Shown: in pieces, positions 16,239 through 23,862 of the stretch | Layout of the letters: the number at the start of each line of letters is the position of its first letter | Numbering within the stretch: the first letter of the stretch is position 1 | Assembly: GCA_040797845.1 (NCBI GenBank) | Contig: JBFNFA010000012.1 | Location: 1 to 64,000 of the forward strand | Direction: 5' to 3' | Source of the DNA: Clostridium_AW sp040797845 | Lineage (GTDB): Bacteria > Bacillota > Clostridia > Clostridiales > Clostridiaceae | Length of the DNA: 64,000 bases | Translations under genes and position numbers: made by a program | Notes under the pieces: generated by a model | The model's database searches: none | What the model was told of the DNA's origin: nothing | What the model saw: the letters and a program-made list of their open reading frames with translations, nothing else

Positions 16239-16796
16239 ATGAAAGAAAAAGAAAAAATGATTAATGGTGAACTTTATAACGCCAACGATGATGAGTTAGT
16301 AAAGGGTAGAAATAATGCGAAAAGGCTAATGAAAATATATAACAACACTACTTCAGAAGAAGGGGACATAAGAAAAGAAGTTCTAAAGAAATTATTTGGG
16401 AAAGTAGGCGATGGTTTTTATATTGAGCCTCCATTTACTTGTGATTATGGATTTAATATTGAATGGGGAGAAAATTCCTATGCCAACTTTGATTGTTTAA
16501 TATTGGACGGCGCTCCTGTGAAAATAGGAAAAAATGTGCTTTTAGCTCCAAATGTAAAAATTTTTACTGCCACTCATCCCATAAACCCTCAACTAAGAAG
16601 AGAAGGAAAAGAATATGCTAAACCTGTAACTATAGGAGATAATGTATGGATTGGTGGTGGAACTATAATTAATCCAGGGGTTACTATTGGTGAAAATACT
16701 GTCATTGGTTCTGGAAGTGTAGTCACAAAGAATATTCCAGCTAATGTAGTTGCAGCGGGTAATCCTTGTAGAGTAATAAGGGATATAGAAGAATAA
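16239..16796 (+). CDS. maa: Maltose/galactoside-type O-acetyltransferase (left-handed beta-helix)
   Basis: 185 residues, the usual size of the Maa/LacA/NodL group. An N-terminal helical cap (about 1-55, EKEKMINGELYNAND) leads into hexapeptide repeats from about residue 70, with the catalytic-type TATHPINP histidine near 112 and the GDNVWIGGG and GSGSVV turns near 135-165. It transfers an acetyl group from acetyl-CoA to a sugar hydroxyl; maltose or glucose is the usual assignment but the true acceptor is not fixed. It is a single gene with a GGGGAGTG site. Confidence 0.9.
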   Translation: MKEKEKMINGELYNANDDELVKGRNNAKRLMKIYNNTTSEEGDIRKEVLKKLFGKVGDGFYIEPPFTCDYGFNIEWGENSYANFDCLILDGAPVKIGKNVLLAPNVKIFTATHPINPQLRREGKEYAKPVTIGDNVWIGGGTIINPGVTIGENTVIGSGSVVTKNIPANVVAAGNPCRVIRDIEE

Positions 16797-16835
16797 GAAG
16801 CATTGCATAGCATTTTTCATTTGTCGCAACCATAA
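16797..16835. repeat. Family D fragment, copy D3
   Basis: GAAGCATTGCATAGCATTTTT and a following TTTGTCGCAACC stretch match only the right end of the 192-base element. It begins right at the stop codon of the acetyltransferase. Confidence 0.55.
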
Positions 16836-16852
16836 TTAGGGTATCAGAAATA

Positions 16853-16918
16853 GGAACTGAGGTACATAGTGACGTCGCTTCGAAAAAAGGCGCTCCTCCC
16901 ACTATATACCTCAGTTCC
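16853..16918. repeat. Family B 66-bp palindromic repeat, copy B1
   Basis: GGAACTGAGGTA...TACCTCAGTTCC arms of about 19 bases enclose a core with GACGTCGCTTC, an A-run and GGCGCTCC. Other copies are at 23701, 37363 and 54551. Confidence 0.85.
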
Positions 16919-16971
16919 TTTATGTTGTGCAAATATACTTTTACAGTGATAATTTGTTGTACGAAATAGAG

Positions 16972-17030
16972 AGTTAAGTACATAGTGAAGGCGCTCCAGG
17001 CAAAGTCGCTATTTCACTACATACTTAGCT
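16972..17030. repeat. Family A 59-bp palindromic repeat, copy A3
   Basis: AGTTAAG...CTTAGCT ends with the usual CATAGTGAA/TTCACTAC arms. It lies downstream of the minus-strand anti-sigma gene, separated from copy B1 by about 53 bases. Confidence 0.8.
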
Positions 17031-17111
17031 CTTTTAGGTTTTACAAATATATTTTCAAATTTATATTGTCACAGATTAGTTTATCAACTATAAGTTTTTA
17101 ATTAAGCAGGG

Positions 17112-18689
17112 CTATTTTAATTTTACCTTGATTTTATTATCTGTGAAGTAGGTTTTGGTATAACTTTCTAAAATTAAATCAATAGGTATATCTAAATTAT
17201 ACCACTCTTTTATGGTTGCTTCTCTTTCGATGTCAAATATGCGATTGGTTAATTCTGTTCTTACTGCATAGTATACAGGCTTTTTGTATCTAATTTCACT
17301 AATTTTAGCAATACCTTCAAAAAGTTCGTATTTATTTCCGTTCTCATCTATATAGAAACCCCAATATCTGTTGCCATTGATATATGGTGAATACCTATTA
17401 TTTGGGGAGCTAATTTTAAACTCTGGAATTTCAAATTCTCTGTTGTCTAAATCATAGGTTATGTTTGTTATTATATCCTGTCCATTAAAGTGAATTTTTT
17501 CTACCGTCATATTGCTTCCTAGAAGTTCAAATTTCTGAGGAAATGGTTTATTAGGATCAATGGTAAAACTTTCATCTTTGTAATATTTGATAGTATAACT
17601 TTTAACATGTATTTCTAATTTATTAGGGTTTAAAGAATATAGTGATTCAAATATCAAACTTCTTTGGTGGTATTTATTATCATTAGGAATAGTATTACCT
17701 CCAAAAAATAATTGTTCATACTCATTGCCATTGCAGGTTATATAAACATCTTCTAATCCTTGAAAATTTTCATGGGTCCGTACATTTTTGAATTCGTAGT
17801 TTACTACGGTTTTCGTAGGGTACATTTCTACTGTAGTAAATTTTACAGGATAACCTTGTAAATTTATATCTTTATTTATTTCATATGTTTTTGTAGGTAT
17901 TTTATTCACTTTAAAATTGAAATTCCAATTACCGTTTATGGATTTGTGATTTTCTTCCTTGTTAAGCAGAAGTCTTTTGAATGTAATATTTATAGTTTCC
18001 TCAGATGATTGTATTGGTGGTAAAGTTAGTTTTCCCTTTGATACATTCTTTTTATCGCTGTAGAGAGAAATCCAAGTAGTAGGGATTGAATCTCTTATCA
18101 TAGGGTTATCACTTTCTTTTATTGGCCAGTATTTGTTTAAATCTATATCTCCATGTAAATTAGATATATCATAATTATCTTCAGTTGATAAGTTTTCTAC
18201 TTCGTAGAATATAGAGGTTTCTGTGTCATCAGCTACAGCATAGAGCAATGTAACTTTAAATTGCTGGTCTATTTTAGATATATTTAGTTCATTCCCATAA
18301 CCTTTGTTTAAATTATCCTTTAGAGATTCACGTTTAGTGATGGATTTAGAAATAAGAGTTAATATATCTTCTGAGGCAAATACAGTAAATAGGGATAAAG
18401 TCATTATTGTACAAGCCACTAATAAGCTTTTAAAAGTATATTTCTTACCGTTTGCCTTTAACTTATTTTCACTTATATCAAGATTTTTAATATTGTCTAT
18501 AAAATTTGCAGGTGGATTTATTTTATTTGATAACCCTATTAATGAGTTATGAATATTTTTTATGTTTTCTAGCTCATTTCTACATTGTTGACAATAAGAT
18601 AAGTGTACATCAATTTCCTTTTTCTCTTTAACATCAATATTGCCTTCAACATATTCAAGTAATAATTCTTTAATTTTAATGCAATTCAT
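17112..18689 (-). CDS. Anti-sigma factor with zinc-finger domain and large extracytoplasmic region
   Basis: 525 residues. The N-terminal ~45 residues contain a zf-HC2/ZAS motif (HLSYCQQC near 29-36), the usual anti-sigma zinc site. A single membrane helix lies at about 86-106. The remaining ~420 residues are outside the membrane and resemble the DUF4179/DUF5643 arrangement of Bacillus and Clostridium anti-sigma factors. It should hold the ECF sigma factor encoded just upstream until an envelope signal is sensed. It starts 3 bases after the sigma gene stop. Confidence 0.85.
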   Translation of the reverse strand: MNCIKIKELLLEYVEGNIDVKEKKEIDVHLSYCQQCRNELENIKNIHNSLIGLSNKINPPANFIDNIKNLDISENKLKANGKKYTFKSLLVACTIMTLSLFTVFASEDILTLISKSITKRESLKDNLNKGYGNELNISKIDQQFKVTLLYAVADDTETSIFYEVENLSTEDNYDISNLHGDIDLNKYWPIKESDNPMIRDSIPTTWISLYSDKKNVSKGKLTLPPIQSSEETINITFKRLLLNKEENHKSINGNWNFNFKVNKIPTKTYEINKDINLQGYPVKFTTVEMYPTKTVVNYEFKNVRTHENFQGLEDVYITCNGNEYEQLFFGGNTIPNDNKYHQRSLIFESLYSLNPNKLEIHVKSYTIKYYKDESFTIDPNKPFPQKFELLGSNMTVEKIHFNGQDIITNITYDLDNREFEIPEFKISSPNNRYSPYINGNRYWGFYIDENGNKYELFEGIAKISEIRYKKPVYYAVRTELTNRIFDIEREATIKEWYNLDIPIDLILESYTKTYFTDNKIKVKLK

Positions 18690-18692
18690 AAT

Positions 18693-19202
18693 TTAAACCC
18701 CCTTTACCATATACTTTTGAAGTAATTTTATTCCACGGTAAATCCTTGTTTTTACTGTGCCTATAGGTAAATTTAAAGCTAGAGCTATTTCTTCTTGAGT
18801 GTAACCGGCATAATATTTTAAAATGATAGGCTCTTTGTAAATGGAATCTAGCTTATTTAATGATATTTGGAGGTCGATTTCACTTTCACTTAAGGTTAAA
18901 TTTATATTCCTTCCAATTGAAATGGGAGTAGGAAGAACCTTTTTGTTTTTCCTTAAAAGTTTTTTACATTCATTTATAAGAATAGATGTAAACCAGGTTT
19001 TAAAGTACTCAATCTTATTGAGTTTACCAATATTTTCATAGACTAAAATAATTGTATTATGAAAAACATCTTCTATATCATAAGGATTTTGTAAATACGC
19101 CCAGGCTATTTTATATAAAGAATCTTTATTATCTTGAACAAAATTGTATATAGGGGGGAAGCCTTGGTTTTTTATATTATTCACAACATTCTCTGTAAGC
19201 AT
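18693..19202 (-). CDS. ECF-type RNA polymerase sigma factor
   Basis: 169 residues with sigma region 2 at about 20-85 (AYLQNPYDIEDVFHNTIILVY, then KTWFTSILIN) and sigma region 4 at about 108-165 (YYAGYTQEEIALALNLPIGTVKTR). It is the size and layout of SigV-like ECF factors. It is first in a two-gene operon with its zinc-finger anti-sigma factor. The target genes are not evident here apart from possible autoregulation. Confidence 0.9.
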   Translation of the reverse strand: MLTENVVNNIKNQGFPPIYNFVQDNKDSLYKIAWAYLQNPYDIEDVFHNTIILVYENIGKLNKIEYFKTWFTSILINECKKLLRKNKKVLPTPISIGRNINLTLSESEIDLQISLNKLDSIYKEPIILKYYAGYTQEEIALALNLPIGTVKTRIYRGIKLLQKYMVKGV

Positions 19203-19232
19203 TACTTCACATCCCTTCTTAGTAATTAGATT

Positions 19233-19255
19233 AACGAGTTATGGAAAAAGTTTCA
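19233..19255 (-). promoter_or_regulatory. Possible ECF-type promoter of the sigma operon
   Basis: On the minus strand TGAAAC (19255-19250) is followed after 13 bases by CGTT, 31 bases before the sigma gene start. The TGAAAC box fits ECF promoters, but the spacer is shorter than the usual ~16, so this is tentative. Confidence 0.25.
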
Positions 19256-19504
19256 TTTAAATTATTTATATTTGAAAGGTTATAAAATATCTAAAGTCAT
19301 AGTAATTATATTATACTAACAAGAAAAGAAGGAAAGTGATTATGTGTATTATATCACGTAGAAACATAATATGGTTCGCAATGATAAGAATTATATTGAG
19401 TACAATCTGATTTTATTTACGTGAATTTAAAGGGACATCTATATTTTTATGAAAATATATGTTATAATAAAAATAAATTAAAAATCAAATAGGGGGGTCT
19501 TTAC

Positions 19505-19723
19505 ATGTTAAATGGGAAGAAAATAAGAGAGTATAGATTAAATTTAGGATATACTGCTTCTGATATTGAAAATTTAACTAAAAACCCAAAATATGAAACT
19601 TCAATTTCAAAGTCATATTTAGAGGAACTTGAGAGAGGAGATAAGAGTAACCCCAGTTTGCAAAAGGTTATAGTTTTAGCCAATATATTATGTTGTAAGA
19701 TAGATGATTTGGTTTTATATTAA
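19505..19723 (+). CDS. Small XRE-family DNA-binding regulator
   Basis: 72 residues made up almost wholly of one helix-turn-helix: GKKIREYRLNLGYTASDIE near the start, SKSYLEELERG near 40 and a final helix. This is the size of stand-alone Cro/C1-type regulators. Its binding site and target are unknown. It is a single-gene unit behind a strong GGGGGG-type site, with its own terminator, next to but not in the sigma operon. Confidence 0.85.
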   Translation: MLNGKKIREYRLNLGYTASDIENLTKNPKYETSISKSYLEELERGDKSNPSLQKVIVLANILCCKIDDLVLY

Positions 19724-19775
19724 GTTATAAAAATTTAAGAACTAAAGTAGAAAAATTAAAAAGATAATAAAATGT

Positions 19776-19805
19776 AGGGATTTTGTTTAACAAAATCCCT
19801 TTTTT
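19776..19805 (+). terminator. Intrinsic terminator
   Basis: Stem AGGGATTTTG/CAAAATCCCT with a TTTAA loop and six or more T residues. Confidence 0.92.
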
Positions 19806-19946
19806 GTTTGATAAAAATTAATTCACCCTATAAGGTGTAATTATTTTAAGCAGGCTAGATTTTTTATTTCTATGATTTTATTGAATATCCTTGTAAAATG
19901 TGGACAGAATATTTGAATGTTATATGATTTTTTAATGGAGGTTAGT

Positions 19947-20837
19947 ATGAAAGTAGGAATTCCTAAGGGACTTTTATATTATAAATATTACCCCTTTTTT
20001 ATTAAATTTTTTGAAGAGTTAGATGCAGAAATCATATATTCTTCTGACACTAGTAAGGATATATTAAATGAAGGTGCTAAATATTGTGTAGACGAAGCAT
20101 GTCTACCTATAAAAGTATTTCATGGTCATATTGCTTCAATAAAAGATAATTGTGATATTTTATTGATACCAAGAATTATGCAAATTAGAGAAGCTGAATT
20201 TATATGTCCTAAATTTTGTGGTTTACCGGAAATGGTGATAAATAGTATACCAGATATGCCACAGACAATAACTGCGCCTATTTACTTCACATCTACGAAG
20301 AAATTATATCGATGGGCCAAAGAAGCTGGAAAGATGATCACGACAGATAAGAGGAAAATAGAAAAGGCTTTTAATGAGGCTATTGAGGAGCAAAGGAAGT
20401 TTAAAAGTGGTATAAAAGATGAAAACTTTAAACTTAATATTGCTCTAGCAGGGCATCCATATAATATATATGATGATTTTACAAATATGAGTTTGGTTAA
20501 AAAACTCAATGAATTAGGGATTGGAGTTATTACTGAGGAGTATGTAGAGGATGAATACATAGATACTGAAGTGAAAAGTCTTTATAAAAAGCCATTTTGG
20601 ACTTTTGCAAGAAACACTTATGGTTTTTTATCACATATAGCAAAGAATAAGAAAGTTGATGGAATAATATATATATCATCTTTTGCCTGTGGAATAGATT
20701 CTGTAGTAATTGAACTTGTAAAAGATAGAATTGAAGATTTTCCTTTTATGGTTCTTAAGATAGATGAGCACACGGGGGAAGCTGGTATTGATACTAGAAT
20801 AGAAGCCTTTGTTGATATGTTAGAAAGGAGCTGTTAA
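19947..20837 (+). CDS. Acyl-CoA dehydratase activase-related protein (DUF2229 type)
   Basis: 296 residues, beginning MKVGIPKGLLYYKY, the usual start of the DUF2229 part of 2-hydroxyacyl-CoA dehydratase activase-related proteins. The conserved cysteine in YCVDEACLPIKV (near 50) and those in FICPKFCGLPE (near 90) fit an iron-sulfur role, and it ends with the family segment EHTGEAGIDTRIEAFVDM. The ATG at 19947 has a good GGAGG site; an in-frame ATG at 19917 does not. It is the first of three tightly linked genes that together resemble the single long activase chain found in other bacteria. Confidence 0.85.
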   Translation: MKVGIPKGLLYYKYYPFFIKFFEELDAEIIYSSDTSKDILNEGAKYCVDEACLPIKVFHGHIASIKDNCDILLIPRIMQIREAEFICPKFCGLPEMVINSIPDMPQTITAPIYFTSTKKLYRWAKEAGKMITTDKRKIEKAFNEAIEEQRKFKSGIKDENFKLNIALAGHPYNIYDDFTNMSLVKKLNELGIGVITEEYVEDEYIDTEVKSLYKKPFWTFARNTYGFLSHIAKNKKVDGIIYISSFACGIDSVVIELVKDRIEDFPFMVLKIDEHTGEAGIDTRIEAFVDMLERSC

Positions 20838-20838
20838 T

Positions 20839-21930
20839 TTGAAAATAACAAGTCCTCACATGGGGAATGTATACTTAGCTGCCAAGGCATTATTTGATGG
20901 ACTTGGAATAGATTATGTTATACCTAATTTCAATAGTAAATCATCCCTTGAAATCGGTTCATTATATTCTCCAGATGAAATGTGTTTACCATTTAAATTA
21001 ATGATAGGTAATTACATACAAGCGATTGAACAGGGAGCAGATACAGTAATATTAACAGGTAGCTGTGGACCATGTAGGTTTGGAGAGTATTGCGAATTAC
21101 AAATGAACACATTAAAAAAATTAGGGCATGATGTAGAGTTTATAGTTATAGATGCTCCAAAAGATATAGGAGTACAAGAGCTTTTAAATAGAATAAATAG
21201 AATAGCAGATAATAGTAAAAAAAGTAGAAGAGAGAAGCTTAAAGCTGCAACTCAGGCTCTAAAGGTTATAAATTTAATTGATGACATAGAGGCAAAAGCA
21301 CATCATCTTGCAGGGTATGAAAAAATAAAAGGCCAATGTAAAGAGCTTTTAAATACTTGCAGAGCAGAAGCTGAAAAGTGTAATAATCCAGAAGATATGA
21401 TTAATATTTTGATGAAGTATAAAAATAAAATAAACAATGTAGAAATAGATAAAACAAAGGATCCTATTAAAATTGCTATAATAGGGGAAATATATACAGT
21501 TATAGAGCCCTTTTCAAATTTTTATATTGAAGATAAATTAATGGATTATGGGGTTTCAACTAAAAGAAAGCTTAGCCCTAGTTGGTGGGTTAAAAATATG
21601 GCATTACATCCTACAAAATTAAATCAACTAGATATTAAAAAAATGGCTAAAGAATATTTGAACGTACAAATTGGCGGTCATGCAAGAGAGTGTATAGGAG
21701 AGGCAGTATTAGCTCATAAAGAAGGATTTCATGGCGCTATTCAAATATTCCCAATGGGATGCATGCCAGAGATTGTATCAAAAGCAATATTGCCACAAAT
21801 ATCAAAGGATAAAGATTTTCCAATCATGACTCTCATAGTTGACGAAATGACAGGAGAAGCAGGTTATATTACAAGAATAGAAGCTTTTGTAGATTTGCTT
21901 GAAAGGAGAAAGGATAAATGTATTATTTAG
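20839..21930 (+). CDS. CoA-dehydratase activase-related protein, second DUF2229-type subunit
   Basis: 363 residues from a TTG start behind AAAGGAG, one base after the previous stop. It has cysteine motifs DEMCLPFK near 50 and GSCGPCRFGEYC near 75-85, an AGYEKI helix region in the middle, a GGHAREC segment near 280 and a closing EMTGEAGYxTRIEAFVDLLERR that parallels the end of the preceding protein. It therefore looks like a distant relative and partner of that protein. Iron-sulfur-dependent reductase or dehydratase-activation chemistry is likely but the substrate is unknown. Confidence 0.83.
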   Translation: MKITSPHMGNVYLAAKALFDGLGIDYVIPNFNSKSSLEIGSLYSPDEMCLPFKLMIGNYIQAIEQGADTVILTGSCGPCRFGEYCELQMNTLKKLGHDVEFIVIDAPKDIGVQELLNRINRIADNSKKSRREKLKAATQALKVINLIDDIEAKAHHLAGYEKIKGQCKELLNTCRAEAEKCNNPEDMINILMKYKNKINNVEIDKTKDPIKIAIIGEIYTVIEPFSNFYIEDKLMDYGVSTKRKLSPSWWVKNMALHPTKLNQLDIKKMAKEYLNVQIGGHARECIGEAVLAHKEGFHGAIQIFPMGCMPEIVSKAILPQISKDKDFPIMTLIVDEMTGEAGYITRIEAFVDLLERRKDKCII

Positions 21931-22868
21931 GTGTTGATGTAGGTTCAGTTAGTACAAATTTTGTACTTTTGGACAATAAAATGAATGTTGTAGAGAAACT
22001 ATATTTAAGAACAAAGGGAAGACCTATAAATGTTATTCAGGAAGGTTTTAGAGTTTTAAAAAATAAATATGATGGCGCTAAAATACTTGCAGCTGGAACC
22101 ACAGGTAGTGGAAGGCAAATAGCTTCAGCCATAATAGGTGCAGATGCAATTAAAAATGAAATAACTGCTCATGCAGTTGCAGCTTTGCAGGTAGATGAAG
22201 ATGTAAAGACTATAATTGAAATAGGCGGACAAGATTCTAAAATTATAGTTCTAAGAAATGGAATAGTTACTGATTTTGCAATGAATACTGTTTGTGCCGC
22301 AGGAACAGGTTCTTTCCTTGATAGACAGGCAGAAAGGCTTGAAATTCCAATAGAAGAATTTGGTGATTATGCATTAAAATCAGACATATCTGTTAGAATT
22401 GCAGGGCGTTGTGCCGTTTTTGCAGAGTCTGATATGATACATAAACAACAATTAGGATATAATGAATCTGATATAATCAGAGGTCTTTGTGAAGCTATGG
22501 TTAGAAACTATCTCAATAATGTAGGTAAGGGCAAGGAAATTAAGTCTAAAGTATTTTTTCAAGGAGGAGTAGCTGCGAATATAGGAATGAAAGTGGCTTT
22601 TGAAAATGCATTAGGATTTGAGGTAGTTGTTCCAGAACATTATAATATAATGGGAGCGGTAGGTGCTGCAATTATTGCAAAATCTGCCGTAGAAAAAGCA
22701 GGCGCAAGTAGATTTAGAGGATTAAATCTTGGAGAAAGTAATTTAGTTTCATCAAGTTTTGAATGTGAAGGATGCAGTAATAGATGTGAAGTTGTTAAAA
22801 TAAATGAGAATGATAATATAATTGGATGCTTTGGAGATAGATGTGGCAAATATAATAAAGTTAGCTAG
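21918..22868 (+). CDS. 2-hydroxyacyl-CoA dehydratase activase-like ATPase (BadF/BadG/BcrA/HgdC family)
   Basis: 316 residues of the ASKHA ATPase fold. Motifs are YYLGVDVGSVSTNFVLLD (phosphate 1), IEIGGQDSKII near 95 (phosphate 2) and NTVCAAGTGSFLDRQ near 120, whose cysteine, with that in GRCAVFAE, makes the inter-subunit [4Fe-4S] site in HgdC. Activases of this kind use ATP to push one electron into a dehydratase. Typical HgdC is about 260 residues; this one has a C-terminal add-on with six cysteines (CEGCSNRC and CFGDRCG). It overlaps the previous gene by 13 bases. No dehydratase subunit genes follow. Confidence 0.88.
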   Translation: MYYLGVDVGSVSTNFVLLDNKMNVVEKLYLRTKGRPINVIQEGFRVLKNKYDGAKILAAGTTGSGRQIASAIIGADAIKNEITAHAVAALQVDEDVKTIIEIGGQDSKIIVLRNGIVTDFAMNTVCAAGTGSFLDRQAERLEIPIEEFGDYALKSDISVRIAGRCAVFAESDMIHKQQLGYNESDIIRGLCEAMVRNYLNNVGKGKEIKSKVFFQGGVAANIGMKVAFENALGFEVVVPEHYNIMGAVGAAIIAKSAVEKAGASRFRGLNLGESNLVSSSFECEGCSNRCEVVKINENDNIIGCFGDRCGKYNKVS

Positions 22869-22963
22869 TATTGCTTAAAAAAATTGCTGTAATAAAATAT
22901 TTTGCATTTTACCTTAAATAATAATATAATTTACTTTGTATTACCAAAAAAGGAGAGATGAAT

Positions 22964-23482
22964 ATGAGCAATCCAATATTTACAATAACTATGGAAAACG
23001 GAGATATTATGAAGGGAGAATTATATCCAGAAGTAGCTCCTAATACTGTAAATAATTTTATAAGCTTAATTAATAAAGGATTTTATAATGGCATTACTTT
23101 TCACAGAGTAATACCAGGGTTTGTTATACAAGGTGGTTGCCCAGAAGGAACAGGAATGGGTGGACCAGGATACTCTATTAAGGGTGAATTTAAAATTAAT
23201 AAATTTACAAATGATTTAAAACATACTGTAGGTGTTTTATCTATGGCTAGATCCATGAGTGTGAATTCAGCAGGAAGCCAATTCTTTATAATGATAGGAG
23301 ATGCTCCACATTTAGATGGTCAATATGCTGGTTTTGGAAAGATTACAGAAGGTTTAGACATAGCTCTTAAAATGGGAGCAGTAGCTACAGACTATATGGA
23401 TAAACCATTAGAACCTCAAAAAATTAAAGAAGTTACTGTAGACACTTTCGGAGTAGAATATCCAGAACCTGAAACAATGTAG
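22964..23482 (+). CDS. Peptidyl-prolyl cis-trans isomerase, cyclophilin type
   Basis: 172 residues with the cyclophilin core: FHRVIPGFVIQGGCP (catalytic Arg) near residue 45, SMARSMSVNSAGSQFFI near 90 and LDGQYAGFGKI near 115. No signal peptide is seen, so it acts in the cytoplasm on prolyl bonds during folding. I chose ATG 22964 over 22958 because the AGGAG site is then 8 bases away. It is a single gene, followed by repeats A4 and B2. Confidence 0.95.
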   Translation: MSNPIFTITMENGDIMKGELYPEVAPNTVNNFISLINKGFYNGITFHRVIPGFVIQGGCPEGTGMGGPGYSIKGEFKINKFTNDLKHTVGVLSMARSMSVNSAGSQFFIMIGDAPHLDGQYAGFGKITEGLDIALKMGAVATDYMDKPLEPQKIKEVTVDTFGVEYPEPETM

Positions 23483-23545
23483 TTTAGAGAAATTGTTTTC
23501 TCAACTGTAATTTTCTACAAAGGTAAATTGTTATACAAAATAGAG

Positions 23546-23604
23546 AGCTAAGCATGTAGTGAAGGCGCTCCAGAAAAAGTCGCTTTTTCACTACATACTT
23601 AGCT
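23546..23604. repeat. Family A 59-bp palindromic repeat, copy A4
   Basis: AGCTAAG...CTTAGCT ends, GTAGTGAA/TTCACTAC arms, and a CTCTTTTATG tail that would make it terminator-like for the cyclophilin gene. Confidence 0.82.
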
Positions 23605-23700
23605 CTTTTATGTTTTACAAAGATACTTTCTAAACTAAGTTATATAAGATTAGTTCATAATTGTAAAATTTTACAATGATATTTATATATCAGAAATGGA

Positions 23701-23762
23701 AACTGAGGTACATAGTGACGTCGCTTCAGAAAAAGGCGCTCCTCCCACTATATACCTCAGTT
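23701..23762. repeat. Family B palindromic repeat, copy B2
   Basis: AACTGAGGTA...TACCTCAGTT arms and a T-run right after it. Copies A4 and B2 are joined by the same ~95-base linker as A5 and B3 at 37210-37428. Confidence 0.85.
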
Positions 23763-23804
23763 TTTTTTATGTTCTACAAAGATAATTAGATGTCTAGAAC
23801 TTAA

Positions 23805-23862
23805 AAATGCTATGTAATGTGCCCTATGCATATGAGCAAAATCTAGAAGTTCTTAATTTATT
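23805..23862. repeat. Family D fragment, copy D4
   Basis: AAAAATGCTATGTAATGTG and AGCAAAATCTAGAAGTTCTTAATTT match one end of the 192-base element. It runs right up to the stop codon of nadE, so the element end forms the 3' flank of that gene. Confidence 0.55.

Noticed and set aside
16589..16983. Minus-strand frames over the end of the acetyltransferase and the repeats
   Set aside because: They lie opposite a well-supported gene or inside palindromes and have no binding site or family match.
19342..19410. A 22-codon frame (MCIISRRNIIWFAMIRIIL...) with a fair AAGGAAAG site before the XRE gene
   Set aside because: It is too short, has no neighbour that supports it, and such frames arise easily in AT-rich DNA; a membrane-active small peptide remains possible but unsupported.
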